DNA from: Niveispirillum sp. SYP-B3756
GTDB lineage: Bacteria > Pseudomonadota > Alphaproteobacteria > Azospirillales > Azospirillaceae
Reading direction: 5' to 3'
NCBI RefSeq assembly: GCF_009495745.1
Contig: NZ_WIDQ01000003.1
Location: 62,001-126,000 of the forward strand
DNA: 64,000 nucleotides
Below, piece by piece: positions 8,898 to 17,909 of this stretch (its first letter is position 1; the number at the start of each line of letters is the position of its first letter). The translations under genes were made by a program, and so were the position numbers. The notes below the pieces were generated by a model. That model saw nothing but the letters and a program-made list of their open reading frames with translations. It was not told the DNA's origin and searched no databases.

Positions 8898-8929
8898 AAA
8901 AGGGGCCGCCTTTTCAGGCGACCCTTTCC
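8898..8929 (-). terminator. Probable terminator of the small gene at 8972-9166
   Basis: Read on the minus strand, AAAGGG..CGCC pairs with GGCGG..CCCTTT around TGAAAA and ends in CCCCTTTT. The stem has a mismatch or bulge. It lies about 45 bases after the stop of the 64-codon gene. Confidence 0.6.
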
Positions 8930-8971
8930 AAGGTCACCGCCCCAGCGGGGCGTTTGCCAGAAAATCGCGCT

Positions 8972-9166
8972 TCAGCTGGCGGTCTTCAGCTTGCGGAAGC
9001 TGGCCCACAGCGGCGTGGGGTTCTTGTCCAGATCGAAGGCCCGGGCCTTGTTCGGGTCCAGGCCCTGGCGTACGCATTCCAGCGTAAACATGTTTGTGTT
9101 TGCCGGGTCCAGGCCATGCTCGCGGCAGGCCGTATCGAAGCTCTTCTCAAATTCCGCGCTGCTCAT
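8972..9166 (-). CDS. Small hypothetical protein, 64 residues
   Basis: Not recognised. The frame has the codon bias of its neighbours and encodes a soluble, charged protein beginning MSSAEFEKSFDTACREHGLD and ending FRKLKTAS. There is no signal peptide or membrane segment. The ATG at 9166 is preferred; a GTG three codons upstream is also possible. A terminator-like hairpin follows the stop, and no partner gene is adjacent, so it appears to be a single-gene unit. Reality as a gene is likely because of composition, length and the terminator, but not proven. Confidence 0.5.
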   Translation of the reverse strand: MSSAEFEKSFDTACREHGLDPANTNMFTLECVRQGLDPNKARAFDLDKNPTPLWASFRKLKTAS

Positions 9167-10144
9167 TCCATCCACCGTACAAGCGTGTTTTTACCGAAGG
9201 GCTGCCGGGTCGACCCACGGCCGCCACTTTCCCTTGCACCCGCGAAAACCGCTGGTCAGAGAACCGGGGAAGCGAAGCTGTTGATCGGCAAGCATGGCAC
9301 CCTTCATCGACAGAACAATCCTTCCGCCTGTATGTTGCAACGGCGAAGAACGCAAGGCCGCTTTCTCTTGTAAGGGGGTAAAGGGGGTGGGCCGTCCGTT
9401 GGGGTCGATTCGCAGCCATATCACCCTGATCGGGAAGAGGGCGATCGCCCTGCCTGCCTTGATTTGAACAATTGGCTGGTTAACGCTGGCTGTTAAGGAT
9501 TGATGAAGAGCGGTTTCCCGAAAGGCGATCATCAGTATGGGGTATCATCCCTTTACCTTTTGCCCGGCTTGGGGCCATTCTTTCATCATGCATGGGTGGA
9601 ACCGCCCCTTGTCTGGGGCTGCCCAGCGTGCCGGCCGGGTTTGACGAGAATCGAACCGGTGCCGGAAGTATTGAACCATTCCGCAGGTGTGCCACCATGG
9701 GCACCGGGATGATGGTTTGGTTAGGGAACAAGCGTGATGACGGCCATGTGTTCGGCCGCCTGCTTTCCGGTTGCTGAAGATTATCCTTAATAAAGCCTGC
9801 TGCCCCTTGCTTCGATAGGGGCAGTCAACAATCTGAGTCAGGTACAGAAGTTTTCACAGCGTGACGAAGGGACATGCGGTGATGTGCTTCCAGAGGGCCA
9901 GGGCTGTCGTACCGGGCCGGCGGATTTCCGCCGGAATGGCGATTGCGGGCTTGACGGGCGGCACGAACGGGTGGCGTGCCGCCATCCACCTCCCTTCCAC
10001 GAATTGCCATAAGGGTCGTCCGCGTTTGCCCGGGCGCCGCCGCTGCCAGCCCCCGCTTCGCCCCCTGTTGGAACCGCCACCGGTCCAGCAATACCCGGCC
10101 TCATACCCGATGGCCGGACCGGTTGCCGATGAAGGAGAGTGCTC
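9167..10144. other. 978-bp region without a supported gene, upstream of prkA
   Basis: Open frames here are short, lack plausible starts and have non-coding composition. One 8-bp perfect hairpin (CTGCCCCT / AGGGGCAG, 9800-9824, 9-base loop) is visible, without a T-run. A sequence around 9650 recalls a tRNA T-loop, but the stem does not pair. The region must carry the prkA promoter; I could not locate a convincing sigma-54 or sigma-70 site by eye. A small RNA could hide here. Confidence 0.5.
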
Positions 10145-12091
10145 ATGAGCTTGGTCACGGACCTGTTCGCCAGCTACGCCAGCACCTATGAGAGCCGCCG
10201 CGATATCGAGATGTCGCTGTCCGAGTTTATGGAGGGTTGCCGCGACGAACCGCTGCGCTATGCCAGCGCTGCGGAACGCTTACTGGCCGCCATCGGCGAA
10301 CCGGAGGTGATCGATACGGCCAAGGATGCGCGGCTAGCCCGCATTTTCATGAACCGAACGATCAAAGTCTATCCGGCCTTCACCGAGTTCTTTGGCATGG
10401 AGGAGACGATTGAGCGTATCGTCGGCTTCTTCCGCCATGCGGCCCAGGGGTTGGAGGAACGCAAGCAGATCCTCTATCTGCTGGGCCCGGTCGGCGGTGG
10501 CAAATCCTCGCTGGCCGAACGGCTGAAGGCGCTGATGGAGGAGCAGCCCATCTATGTGCTGAAGGCCGGCGACCAGATCAGCCCGGTCTTTGAAAGCCCC
10601 TTGGGCCTGTTCGACCCCGCCAAGATGGGACCGGTGCTGGAAGAACGGTTCGGCATACCCCGCCGCCGCCTGAACGGGCTGATGAGCCCCTGGGCGCTGA
10701 AGCGGCTGGACGAATTTGACGGTGATATCCGCCGCTTCCGCGTGGTGAAGCTGCGCCCGTCGCGCCTGCGCCAGACCGGCATCGCCAAGACGGAGCCGGG
10801 CGACGAAAATAACCAGGATATCAGCAGCCTGGTCGGCAAGGTCGATATCCGCAAGCTGGAGCTTTACAGCCAGAACGATCCCGACGCCTACAGCTATTCC
10901 GGCGGCCTGAACCGGGCCAACCAGGGAATGCTGGAATTTGTCGAGATGTTCAAGGCACCGATCAAGATGCTGCACCCGCTGCTGACGGCGACTCAGGAAG
11001 GCAATTATATCGGCACGGAAAATATCGGTGCGCTGCCCTTTCAGGGCGTCATCATGGCCCACAGCAATGAGGCGGAATGGCAGAGCTTCAAGAACAACAA
11101 GAATAATGAGGCGTTCATCGACCGTATCTGCGTGATCAAGGTGCCCTATTGCCTGCGTGTGACCGAAGAACAGCGCATCTATGAAAAGCTGATCAAGACG
11201 TCGGAACTGTCGGCGACCCCCTGCGCGCCGGCAACGCTGGAAATGCTGGCGCGTTTCACCGTGCTGTCACGTCTGCGCGACCATGGCAATTCCAACCTGT
11301 TCAGCAAAATGCGCGTCTATGATGGTGAGAGCCTGAAAGAGACGGACCCCAAGGCCAAGACCCTGCAGGAATATAAGGATGCTGCCGGGGTGGATGAAGG
11401 CATGAACGGCATTTCCACCCGGTTTGCCTTCAAGGTGTTGGCCAGCACCTTCAACTACGACAATACAGAGGTGGGGGCTGATCCAGTCCACTTGATGTAT
11501 ATCCTGGAACAATCCATCAAACGGGAGCAGTTCCCCGATGAGACGGAGAAGAAATATATCGAGTTCATCAAGGCGGAACTGGCCCCGCGCTACGCCGAAT
11601 TCATCGGCAACGAAATCCAGAAAGCCTATCTGGAAAGCTATCACGATTACGGCCAGAACCTGTTCGACCGTTACGTCGATTATGCCGATGCCTGGATTGA
11701 GGATCAGGATTTCAAGGATCCCGATACCGGTCAGCTGATGAACCGCGACCTGCTGAACCAGGAACTGACCAAGATCGAAAAGCCCGCCGGCATCGCCAAT
11801 CCCAAGGATTTTCGCAACGAGGTGATGAAATTTGCCCTGCGGATGCGGGCCAATAATGGCGGGCGTAATCCTTCCTGGACCAGCTATGAGAAGTTGCGCG
11901 ATGTCATTGAGAAGCGCATGTTCAGTCAGGTGGAAGAATTGCTGCCGGTGATCAGCTTCGGGTCGAAGAAAGACAGCGACACGGAGAAGAAGCACAGCGA
12001 ATTCGTCAACCGGATGATGGCGCGCGGCTATACCGAACGCCAGGTTCGCCGGTTGGTTGAATGGTACATGCGGGTTAAGCAGGCTGGCTAA
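10145..12091 (+). CDS. prkA: PrkA-family serine protein kinase (YeaG)
   Basis: AAA+-type ATPase/serine kinase, 648 residues, about the same as E. coli YeaG. The P-loop GPVGGGKS is at residues 114-121, inside the N-terminal PrkA AAA domain; the C-terminal part is the PrkA kinase-like domain. The start at 10145 is preferred over the ATG at 10139 because GAAGGAGAG lies 8 bases upstream. It heads a cluster with yeaH and spoVR. This trio is widely linked to stationary-phase, nutrient-stress or sporulation-like states. In enterobacteria yeaGH is under nitrogen/stress control, but no such promoter could be identified here. Confidence 0.93.
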   Translation: MSLVTDLFASYASTYESRRDIEMSLSEFMEGCRDEPLRYASAAERLLAAIGEPEVIDTAKDARLARIFMNRTIKVYPAFTEFFGMEETIERIVGFFRHAAQGLEERKQILYLLGPVGGGKSSLAERLKALMEEQPIYVLKAGDQISPVFESPLGLFDPAKMGPVLEERFGIPRRRLNGLMSPWALKRLDEFDGDIRRFRVVKLRPSRLRQTGIAKTEPGDENNQDISSLVGKVDIRKLELYSQNDPDAYSYSGGLNRANQGMLEFVEMFKAPIKMLHPLLTATQEGNYIGTENIGALPFQGVIMAHSNEAEWQSFKNNKNNEAFIDRICVIKVPYCLRVTEEQRIYEKLIKTSELSATPCAPATLEMLARFTVLSRLRDHGNSNLFSKMRVYDGESLKETDPKAKTLQEYKDAAGVDEGMNGISTRFAFKVLASTFNYDNTEVGADPVHLMYILEQSIKREQFPDETEKKYIEFIKAELAPRYAEFIGNEIQKAYLESYHDYGQNLFDRYVDYADAWIEDQDFKDPDTGQLMNRDLLNQELTKIEKPAGIANPKDFRNEVMKFALRMRANNGGRNPSWTSYEKLRDVIEKRMFSQVEELLPVISFGSKKDSDTEKKHSEFVNRMMARGYTERQVRRLVEWYMRVKQAG

Positions 12092-12220
12092 GACCGTTCC
12101 CTCAGACGAAATCCCCACCGCCGGCCCTAATCCCGGCCGGCGGTTGAGGAACGGGAAAGGCTCCCGCCGCTTCTGGCTTTCTGGAAGCACGGGATGCGCC
12201 AGTGAAAGGACGGTGCAACC

Positions 12221-13540
12221 TTGTTCACCATTGTTGATCGACGCCTGAACCCTTCCGGCAAGTCCCTGGCCAACCGTCAGCGCTTTCTGCGCCGGGCCAA
12301 GGAACAGGTGATGCGGGCCGTGCGCGATGCCTCCGCCAAGCGGGGCATCAAGGATATCGATATGGGCGGGGACATCAGCATCTCCCCCGACGGTATCAAG
12401 GAACCGACCATCCAGCGCTCGTCCACCGGTGGCGCGCGGAATTACGTGGTGCCCGGCAATAAGGAGTTCATGACCGGCGATAAGATCAAGCGCCCGCCGC
12501 AGGGCGGCGGGGGCGGGCAGGGCAATGAAGGGGCTGATGATGGCGACGGCCAGGATGAATTCCGCTTTGTGCTGAGCCGCGAGGAATTCATCGATTTGTT
12601 CCTGGAAGATCTGGAACTGCCCGATCTGGCCAAGCGCAAGTTGGCCGTGACCGACAGCCTGGATTGGCACCGGGCCGGCTATTCCGTTTCCGGCTCGCCG
12701 ACCAATCTCAACCTTGTGCGCACCATGCGCAATTCGCTGGCCCGCCGCATCGCGCTGAACCGCCCGACGGGGGAGGAGATCAAGGCGCTGCGGGCCGAGA
12801 TCGACGATCTGGAACGCACGGGCCATGACCGGGCCCGGCTGGCGGAGGCGCGGGAGGAGTTGACCTTGCTGCTGCGCCGCACCCAGCGCATCCCCTATAT
12901 CGACCCGGTGGATGTGCGCTACAACCGGTTCGACGCCACCCCGCGCCCAGCCGCCCAGGCAGTGATGTTCTGCCTGATGGATGTCTCCGGCTCCATGACG
13001 GAGCATATGAAGGATTTGGCTAAGCGCTTCTATATGCTGCTCTATCTGTTCCTGACGCGCCGTTACAAGCATGTGGAGGTGGTGTTCATCCGCCATACCC
13101 ATAAGGCGCAGGAGGTGGATGAGGAGACCTTCTTCTACAGCCCCGAAACCGGCGGCACTGTGGTGTCCACGGCGCTTGAAGAAATGCAGCGGGTGGTCGA
13201 TGCGCGCTTTCCGCCATCGGAATGGAACATCTATGCCGCGCAAGCCAGCGATGGCGACAATGCCCTGTCCGATAATGGCAAGACGGCACAGTTGATGAAG
13301 GAGGTCATTCTACCGATCTGCCAATATTACGCCTATATCGAGGTGGGGCAGGATGGCATGTCGCCCGGTCTGGCCTATGGTGGCGGGGCGCGGGAAACCG
13401 ATCTCTGGCGCACCTATAAATCAGTCGCCGAACCGGTGCTGGCCATGCGCCGGGTGACGCAGCGGCGGGAAATCTACCCTGTCTTCCGGGAGCTGTTTGC
13501 CAAGGACGGGGTGGCGCAACAGGCGGAGGCCGGCGCATGA
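12221..13540 (+). CDS. yeaH: YeaH / DUF444 protein with von Willebrand A domain
   Basis: 439 residues. The start is an unusual TTG: a stop lies six codons upstream in frame, the family N-terminus (xxxVDRRLNxxxKSLxNRQRFLRR) begins right at this codon, and AAAGGA lies 10 bases before it. A Gly-rich, charged linker near residues 90-105 is followed by the VWA domain, whose MIDAS motif DVSGSM begins at about residue 254. DUF444 proteins are the constant partner of PrkA; the molecular role is not established. The gap to prkA is 129 bases, and the stop overlaps the spoVR start (ATGA). Confidence 0.92.
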   Translation: MFTIVDRRLNPSGKSLANRQRFLRRAKEQVMRAVRDASAKRGIKDIDMGGDISISPDGIKEPTIQRSSTGGARNYVVPGNKEFMTGDKIKRPPQGGGGGQGNEGADDGDGQDEFRFVLSREEFIDLFLEDLELPDLAKRKLAVTDSLDWHRAGYSVSGSPTNLNLVRTMRNSLARRIALNRPTGEEIKALRAEIDDLERTGHDRARLAEAREELTLLLRRTQRIPYIDPVDVRYNRFDATPRPAAQAVMFCLMDVSGSMTEHMKDLAKRFYMLLYLFLTRRYKHVEVVFIRHTHKAQEVDEETFFYSPETGGTVVSTALEEMQRVVDARFPPSEWNIYAAQASDGDNALSDNGKTAQLMKEVILPICQYYAYIEVGQDGMSPGLAYGGGARETDLWRTYKSVAEPVLAMRRVTQRREIYPVFRELFAKDGVAQQAEAGA

Positions 13541-15126
13541 GCATCATCACATCACTGGGCAATGTGCTGGGCGGCGGCGCTGCCGCCAGCGGCGAACCGC
13601 TCTATCAGGGGGCGGACTGGGATTATGACAAGGTCCGCCGGGTCTATGATGCCATCGAGCAGGTGGCGGTGCAGGATCTGGGGCTGGATACTTATACCAA
13701 CCAGATTGAGGTGATTACGTCGGAACAGATGCTGGATGCCTATTCCAGCATCGGGATGCCACTTTTCTATAAACATTGGTCCTTCGGCAAACATTTCGCC
13801 CGTGACGAGGCCATGTATCGCAGCGGCCAGCGCGGGTTGGCCTATGAGATTGTCATCAATTCCAACCCCTGCATCAGCTATATCATGGAAGAAAACACCA
13901 TGACGATGCAGACGCTGGTGATTGCCCACGCCGCCTTCGGCCATAATCATTTCTTCAAGAATAATTACCTGTTCAAGCAATGGACCGATGCGGACGGCAT
14001 TCTGGATTATCTGTCCTTTGCCAAGGAATATATCGGCAAGTGCGAGGAACGGTTCGGCCATACGGCGGTGGAACGGGTGCTGGATGCCGCCCATGCGCTG
14101 ATGAACCATGGCGTCCACCGCTATCCCCGCCGCCGCACGCCCGACCTGCGCAATGAGGAACGCCGCGCGCGGGAGCGGGAGGAACACCGGGAGCGCACTT
14201 TCAACGACCTCTGGCGCACCGTACCGGGGAAGGCGGGCGGGGCCAGCCCGCTGTCGGACCGCGACCGCCGCCGCGCCATGCTGGAACTGCCGGAGGAGAA
14301 TATCCTCTATTTCCTGGAGAAGAAGGCGCCGCGTTTGGATGGCTGGCAGCGGGAGCTGCTGCGCATCGTCCGCCATGTGGCGCAATATTTCTATCCCCAG
14401 CGCCAGACCAAGGTGATGAACGAGGGCTGCGCCACCTATTGCCATTACCGCATCCTGCAAACCCTGCATGAGCGCGGGCAATTGACCGATGGCGCCTGGA
14501 TGGAGGCGATGCACAGCCACACCAATGTGGTGTTCCAGCCGGACTTCGATGATCGGCGCTATAGCGGCATCAATCCCTATGCGCTGGGATTCGCCATGAT
14601 GCAGGATATAGAGCGTATCGCCAGCAACCCCACGGCAGAGGACCGGGAATGGTTCCCCGATCTGGCCGGCCGGGGCGACCCGATGGGGGCGTTGCGCGAT
14701 GCCTGGGCCAATTACCGGGATGAAAGCTTCATCCTGCAATATCTCTCCCCGGCGCTGATCCGCAAATTCCGCCTGTTCCATGTGGCCGATGATGCGCGCG
14801 ACCCGGAAATGAAGGTGGCCGCCATCCATGACGAGCGGGGATATCGCGCCGTGCGCCACGCGCTGGCGCGCCAATATGACATTGCCTGGGCGGAGGCCGA
14901 TATTCAGATCGTCGATGTCGATCTGGTGGGCGACCGCCGTTTGATTCTGGAGCACCGGGTGTTGAATCAGGTGCTGCTGGACGAGGCGTCGACCAAGGCC
15001 GTGCTGCAGCATCTGGCCGATCTCTGGGGCTACGAGGTCGAACTGGAGGAGGTCGACCCTGCGACGGGGGCCCGGCTGAAGAAGCACACCATCGCGCCCC
15101 GGCGCGTTCTGGGTAGCCCGATTTAG
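13537..15126 (+). CDS. spoVR: SpoVR family protein
   Basis: 529 residues, similar to E. coli YcgB and somewhat longer than Bacillus SpoVR. Recognisable family blocks include GMPLFYKHWSFGKHF, YEIVINSNPCISY, HAAFGHNHFFKNN and NEGCATYCHYRI. These His/Cys-rich segments suggest metal binding, which is inference. It overlaps yeaH by four bases and completes the prkA-yeaH-spoVR unit. The family is required for spore cortex formation in Bacillus; its role in non-sporulating proteobacteria is not settled. No clear terminator follows. Confidence 0.93.
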   Translation: MSIITSLGNVLGGGAAASGEPLYQGADWDYDKVRRVYDAIEQVAVQDLGLDTYTNQIEVITSEQMLDAYSSIGMPLFYKHWSFGKHFARDEAMYRSGQRGLAYEIVINSNPCISYIMEENTMTMQTLVIAHAAFGHNHFFKNNYLFKQWTDADGILDYLSFAKEYIGKCEERFGHTAVERVLDAAHALMNHGVHRYPRRRTPDLRNEERRAREREEHRERTFNDLWRTVPGKAGGASPLSDRDRRRAMLELPEENILYFLEKKAPRLDGWQRELLRIVRHVAQYFYPQRQTKVMNEGCATYCHYRILQTLHERGQLTDGAWMEAMHSHTNVVFQPDFDDRRYSGINPYALGFAMMQDIERIASNPTAEDREWFPDLAGRGDPMGALRDAWANYRDESFILQYLSPALIRKFRLFHVADDARDPEMKVAAIHDERGYRAVRHALARQYDIAWAEADIQIVDVDLVGDRRLILEHRVLNQVLLDEASTKAVLQHLADLWGYEVELEEVDPATGARLKKHTIAPRRVLGSPI

Positions 15127-15281
15127 GCGTCCGCCCGGCGGCTTCTATCCGCAGGGGCCGTCATGCTTTGGCCACCATTTGCCGCATAGATTGCGGGGCC
15201 AACCCATTTAACAGTCTTGCTTTGCCGGGCGCTGGTTGGCAAACAGGCGGCTCCCTATTCTTGTGGATCGAAGTGGCAGGC

Positions 15282-15704
15282 ATGATGCGGCGTCTTGCAG
15301 GTTTCCTGATGGTTTTGGCGGTGGCCGGCTGTGCCAGCAAAACCCCACCCGCCCCACCCGAGGCGGCGTCTCCGCCGCCGCCGCCAGCTGCGCCGGCCAA
15401 GCCCACCAGCATCATCATGGATGCCGGCGATCTGGCGGCCGTCCAGGGGGCGCTGCGTGAGATGGGCACCAAGCCGGTGGATCAAGTGGTGGGCTGGGCT
15501 AACCCGCTGACCGGCAAGCGCGGTGCTGTGAAGGTGCTGCGCGATGGTTATGATGCGCAGAACCGGCCCTGCCGTGAATTCCATTCCGTGGTGATTCTGG
15601 ACGACATGTATCAGCACACCACGGGTTTCCTCTGCCGCCAGCCCGATGGCGCCTGGGAAGTGGTGGATGCGCGGGAATACCCGCTCTACACCCACCGTCG
15701 TTAA
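15282..15704 (+). CDS. Lipoprotein of the 17-kDa surface-antigen type
   Basis: 140 residues. The N-terminus MMRRLAGFLMVLAVAGC is a lipoprotein signal with the lipobox VAGC, so the mature protein should be lipid-anchored. A proline/alanine-rich spacer follows, then a domain of about 80 residues. Its segments WANPLTGKRGAVKVL, CREFHSVVILDD and GFLCRQPDGAWEVV match the C-terminal module of rickettsial 17-kDa antigen-like (RT0821/Lpp0805) lipoproteins. The start at 15282 is chosen for the signal peptide; the frame is open upstream to 15168. The next gene begins 30 bases later in the same direction. Confidence 0.75.
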   Translation: MMRRLAGFLMVLAVAGCASKTPPAPPEAASPPPPPAAPAKPTSIIMDAGDLAAVQGALREMGTKPVDQVVGWANPLTGKRGAVKVLRDGYDAQNRPCREFHSVVILDDMYQHTTGFLCRQPDGAWEVVDAREYPLYTHRR

Positions 15705-15734
15705 GCTGACGCTTCCACACCCGACGGGGTTCCC

Positions 15735-17057
15735 ATGCGGCGTATCATCCTTGCTTCCACCGCCATTGCCCTGACCGCCATCGGCGCGGCGCTCTGGCTG
15801 GTGCCAGGCGGGGAACGGGTTTCGGCCCCCGTGGTGGCTGTGCCGCCACCCCCCCCACCGCCGCCGATCATGGCGGCGGTGCTGAAGGGCGGTCCCGGCG
15901 GGCTGCTGCCGGTGGCCGATCCGGACGCCTTGACCCTGTCGGAGGAGGGGGTGAAGGCGTTGACGGATTTCGCCCGTCGCAGCCACAGCCAGGCCCTGCT
16001 GGTTTGGCAGGCGGGGGCCTTGCAGCTGGAATATTATGATCCCGCCCTGCAGCCGGGTGACCGGCTGGACGCGGCGGGGTTGCTGCCGGGTATCCTGGCC
16101 CTGCTGACGGGCATTGCCCTTCAGGATGGCACTCTGGCCGGGATTGATGATCCGATCAGCCGCTACCTGCCTGAATGGGCCGGCGACGCCCGTGGCCGCA
16201 TCACGGTGCGCCATCTGCTGGAAGGCAGCAGCGGGCTGACGCCGCCGGCGGTTCCGCCCGGCGCCGATGCGGCTGCCTGGACGCTTTCCGCTGAACTGGT
16301 CGCAGAGCCGGGCACCCGCTTCGCCCCCAACGGCTATGAGGCACAATTGCTGGGTCTGGTGCTGTCCCGTGCGCGCCATCAGCCGGTGGCGGATTATCTC
16401 GCCACCGCGCTTTGGCAGCCATTGGGTGCCCGGGATGCCAGCCTGGAAGCGGGCAGCAGGACCGGTGCCGCCTATCTGCAATGCTGCATGAAGGCGACGG
16501 CCCGCGATTGGCTGCGTCCCGGCCTGCTGCTGCTGGAGGATGGGCGGGTTGGAGCCGATACCCTGGTGCCCAGGCCGTGGCTGGATCTGATGCTGCGACC
16601 GAATGGCCATTCCCGCAATGATGGCTGGCGCCTGCGCCTTGGCTGGCCCTTTGATCCGAAGGGACCGGTGGCCGCCAAGGCACCCTTCACCGACGGGGAT
16701 ACGGTTTTCATGGCGGGGGAGGATGGCAGCCGGCTCTACCTCTCAAAGGCGAGGGAGCTGGTGATTCTGCGCCTAGGCGCCCCGACGCCGGATTGGGATG
16801 AGGCCACCCTGCCGAATCTGGTTTCACGGGCCAGCACCCTGGCGGCAGCGGAACCCCGCAGCGTAAATGGCAAGAGGGTGAAGAAGGCCAATGATCTCAA
16901 CGGCAAGGTGGCCATGCCTCCGATCACCAGACCGCCACCGATTCCCAAGGTGACGGTGGAGCCGCTGGAAGATGGTGGGCACAGCAACACGGCCCCCAAC
17001 GACCGCCCCCTGACCAATCTGCCTGCCCCCGACCTGCCGCAGAATACCAAGCCCTGA
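15735..17057 (+). CDS. Beta-lactamase-fold serine hydrolase-like protein, catalytic residues apparently lost
   Basis: 440 residues with an N-terminal hydrophobic signal/anchor, a run of eight prolines near residue 40, a class C beta-lactamase-like (pfam Beta-lactamase) domain to about residue 375 and a Pro/Asn-rich tail. DDPISRYLPEWAGD and TVRHLLEGSSGL align well with active serine hydrolases of this family. Where the SxxK nucleophile motif should stand the protein has GLLP (near 115), and where the catalytic Tyr motif should stand it has FAPN (near 196). I infer a non-catalytic, perhaps peptidoglycan-binding protein. It follows the lipoprotein gene closely. A hairpin overlaps its stop codon. 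Confidence 0.75.
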   Translation: MRRIILASTAIALTAIGAALWLVPGGERVSAPVVAVPPPPPPPPIMAAVLKGGPGGLLPVADPDALTLSEEGVKALTDFARRSHSQALLVWQAGALQLEYYDPALQPGDRLDAAGLLPGILALLTGIALQDGTLAGIDDPISRYLPEWAGDARGRITVRHLLEGSSGLTPPAVPPGADAAAWTLSAELVAEPGTRFAPNGYEAQLLGLVLSRARHQPVADYLATALWQPLGARDASLEAGSRTGAAYLQCCMKATARDWLRPGLLLLEDGRVGADTLVPRPWLDLMLRPNGHSRNDGWRLRLGWPFDPKGPVAAKAPFTDGDTVFMAGEDGSRLYLSKARELVILRLGAPTPDWDEATLPNLVSRASTLAAAEPRSVNGKRVKKANDLNGKVAMPPITRPPPIPKVTVEPLEDGGHSNTAPNDRPLTNLPAPDLPQNTKP

Positions 17058-17083
17058 TCCCGGGTCACTGATCCGGGATCAGG
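17053..17083 (+). terminator. Hairpin overlapping the stop codon of the beta-lactamase-fold gene
   Basis: CCTGATCCCGG and CCGGGATCAGG are perfect 11-base arms around a 9-base loop. The TGA stop lies in the left arm. No T-run follows, so its action as an intrinsic terminator is uncertain; it separates two convergent genes. Confidence 0.5.
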
Positions 17084-17128
17084 CTGGCCTCCAGAAGCGG
17101 GATAAGTCAGTCCCATTCAACACTGGGT

Positions 17129-17443
17129 TTATTTTGATTTGTAAGCACGCAACTGTTTGTTGAAGTCTGCGGCAAGCTTTTCCATGCGCGCGGACGCATC
17201 GTTGTAACGCTTTGTCCAGTCGCCACTGCTCTTGCCTTTGCCCTCGAACTCCAGGCAGGCCAGAAATTCCTGCGTTTCGGCGACATACGCCTTCACTGCC
17301 TTCTGGGCGGCGACCATGTCGGATTCAGCGGCAGAGGCGCCATCAGGAACGGTCGGCGGATCGTTCAACGTGCACTCGGCATGGGCGACGCCCGATATCA
17401 TGAAGCTCGCGATTGTCACTGCCAGCGCAGTCGCTTTTTTCAT
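17129..17443 (-). CDS. Small periplasmic hypothetical protein
   Basis: 104 residues. The start MKKATALAVTIASFMISGVA followed by HAE is a classical Sec signal peptide with an AHA cleavage site, so the mature protein of about 80 residues is periplasmic. It has two cysteines (ECTLN near the mature N-terminus and FLACLEF), which could form a disulfide, and a helical, Lys/Ala-rich C-terminus ending RAYKSK. GAGGGG lies 10 bases before the chosen ATG. The family is not recognised. It is a single gene, convergent with the beta-lactamase-fold gene. Confidence 0.65.
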   Translation of the reverse strand: MKKATALAVTIASFMISGVAHAECTLNDPPTVPDGASAAESDMVAAQKAVKAYVAETQEFLACLEFEGKGKSSGDWTKRYNDASARMEKLAADFNKQLRAYKSK

Positions 17444-17909
17444 ATCTTGCAGCCCCTCTTCTTGTTGCAAAGTACTAACCTAAGACCGTCATGAAGCAAG
17501 TGCGATACTTGACGGGTACAGGCGGAATGCTGCAGCGCACTACCAACAATGGTTAAGAGCGTCCTCCAGAAGGCAACTTCCGCAGGGGTTAAGCTTAACA
17601 CATGCTGGATAATCGAACGTTAATGCTATTCCGCATCGAATTCAGTAGATACGCCTACATTTTCCCAACAAGCTCGTTTATACCTATTCGAAAGGATGGT
17701 GCCAGGGCAAGCGCCAATCCCACTTTGGGATGGTGGGATTAATATAAAAGTTTATGCAATCCTGGTTTTGTTTGCCCGGTGGGAGCCGACAGTGCCCAAA
17801 CAATAATAGGGCGCGTAAAGAGGATGCCATGGTCCGCCGTGCCATCCGTCAAGGGAAGGTTGAGTGGAGCAGGTTGCGTTGCTGAGAAGGACAGGAAAGG
17901 TTAGTCGAG
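17444..17909. other. 466-bp divergent intergenic region
   Basis: No gene seen. It must hold the promoters of the minus-strand periplasmic protein and the plus-strand chemoreceptor. It is visibly more AT-rich than its surroundings. One dyad, AATCCCAC / GTGGGATT (17716-17740, 9-base loop), is followed by an AT-rich stretch (AATATAAAAG) about 165 bases before the receptor start. No clear sigma-28 site was found. Confidence 0.5.

Noticed and set aside
9640-9730. Sequence resembling a tRNA T-loop (GAATCGAACC)
   Set aside because: The supposed T-stem has mismatches and no acceptor, D-arm or anticodon arm can be folded around it on either strand.
9500-10158. Several short frames on both strands upstream of prkA
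   Set aside because: No ribosome sites, Arg/Pro/Trp-rich composition and mutual overlap; none resembles a known family.
11267-13243. 658-codon minus-strand frame across prkA and yeaH
   Set aside because: Antisense to two motif-bearing genes; no recognisable domain.
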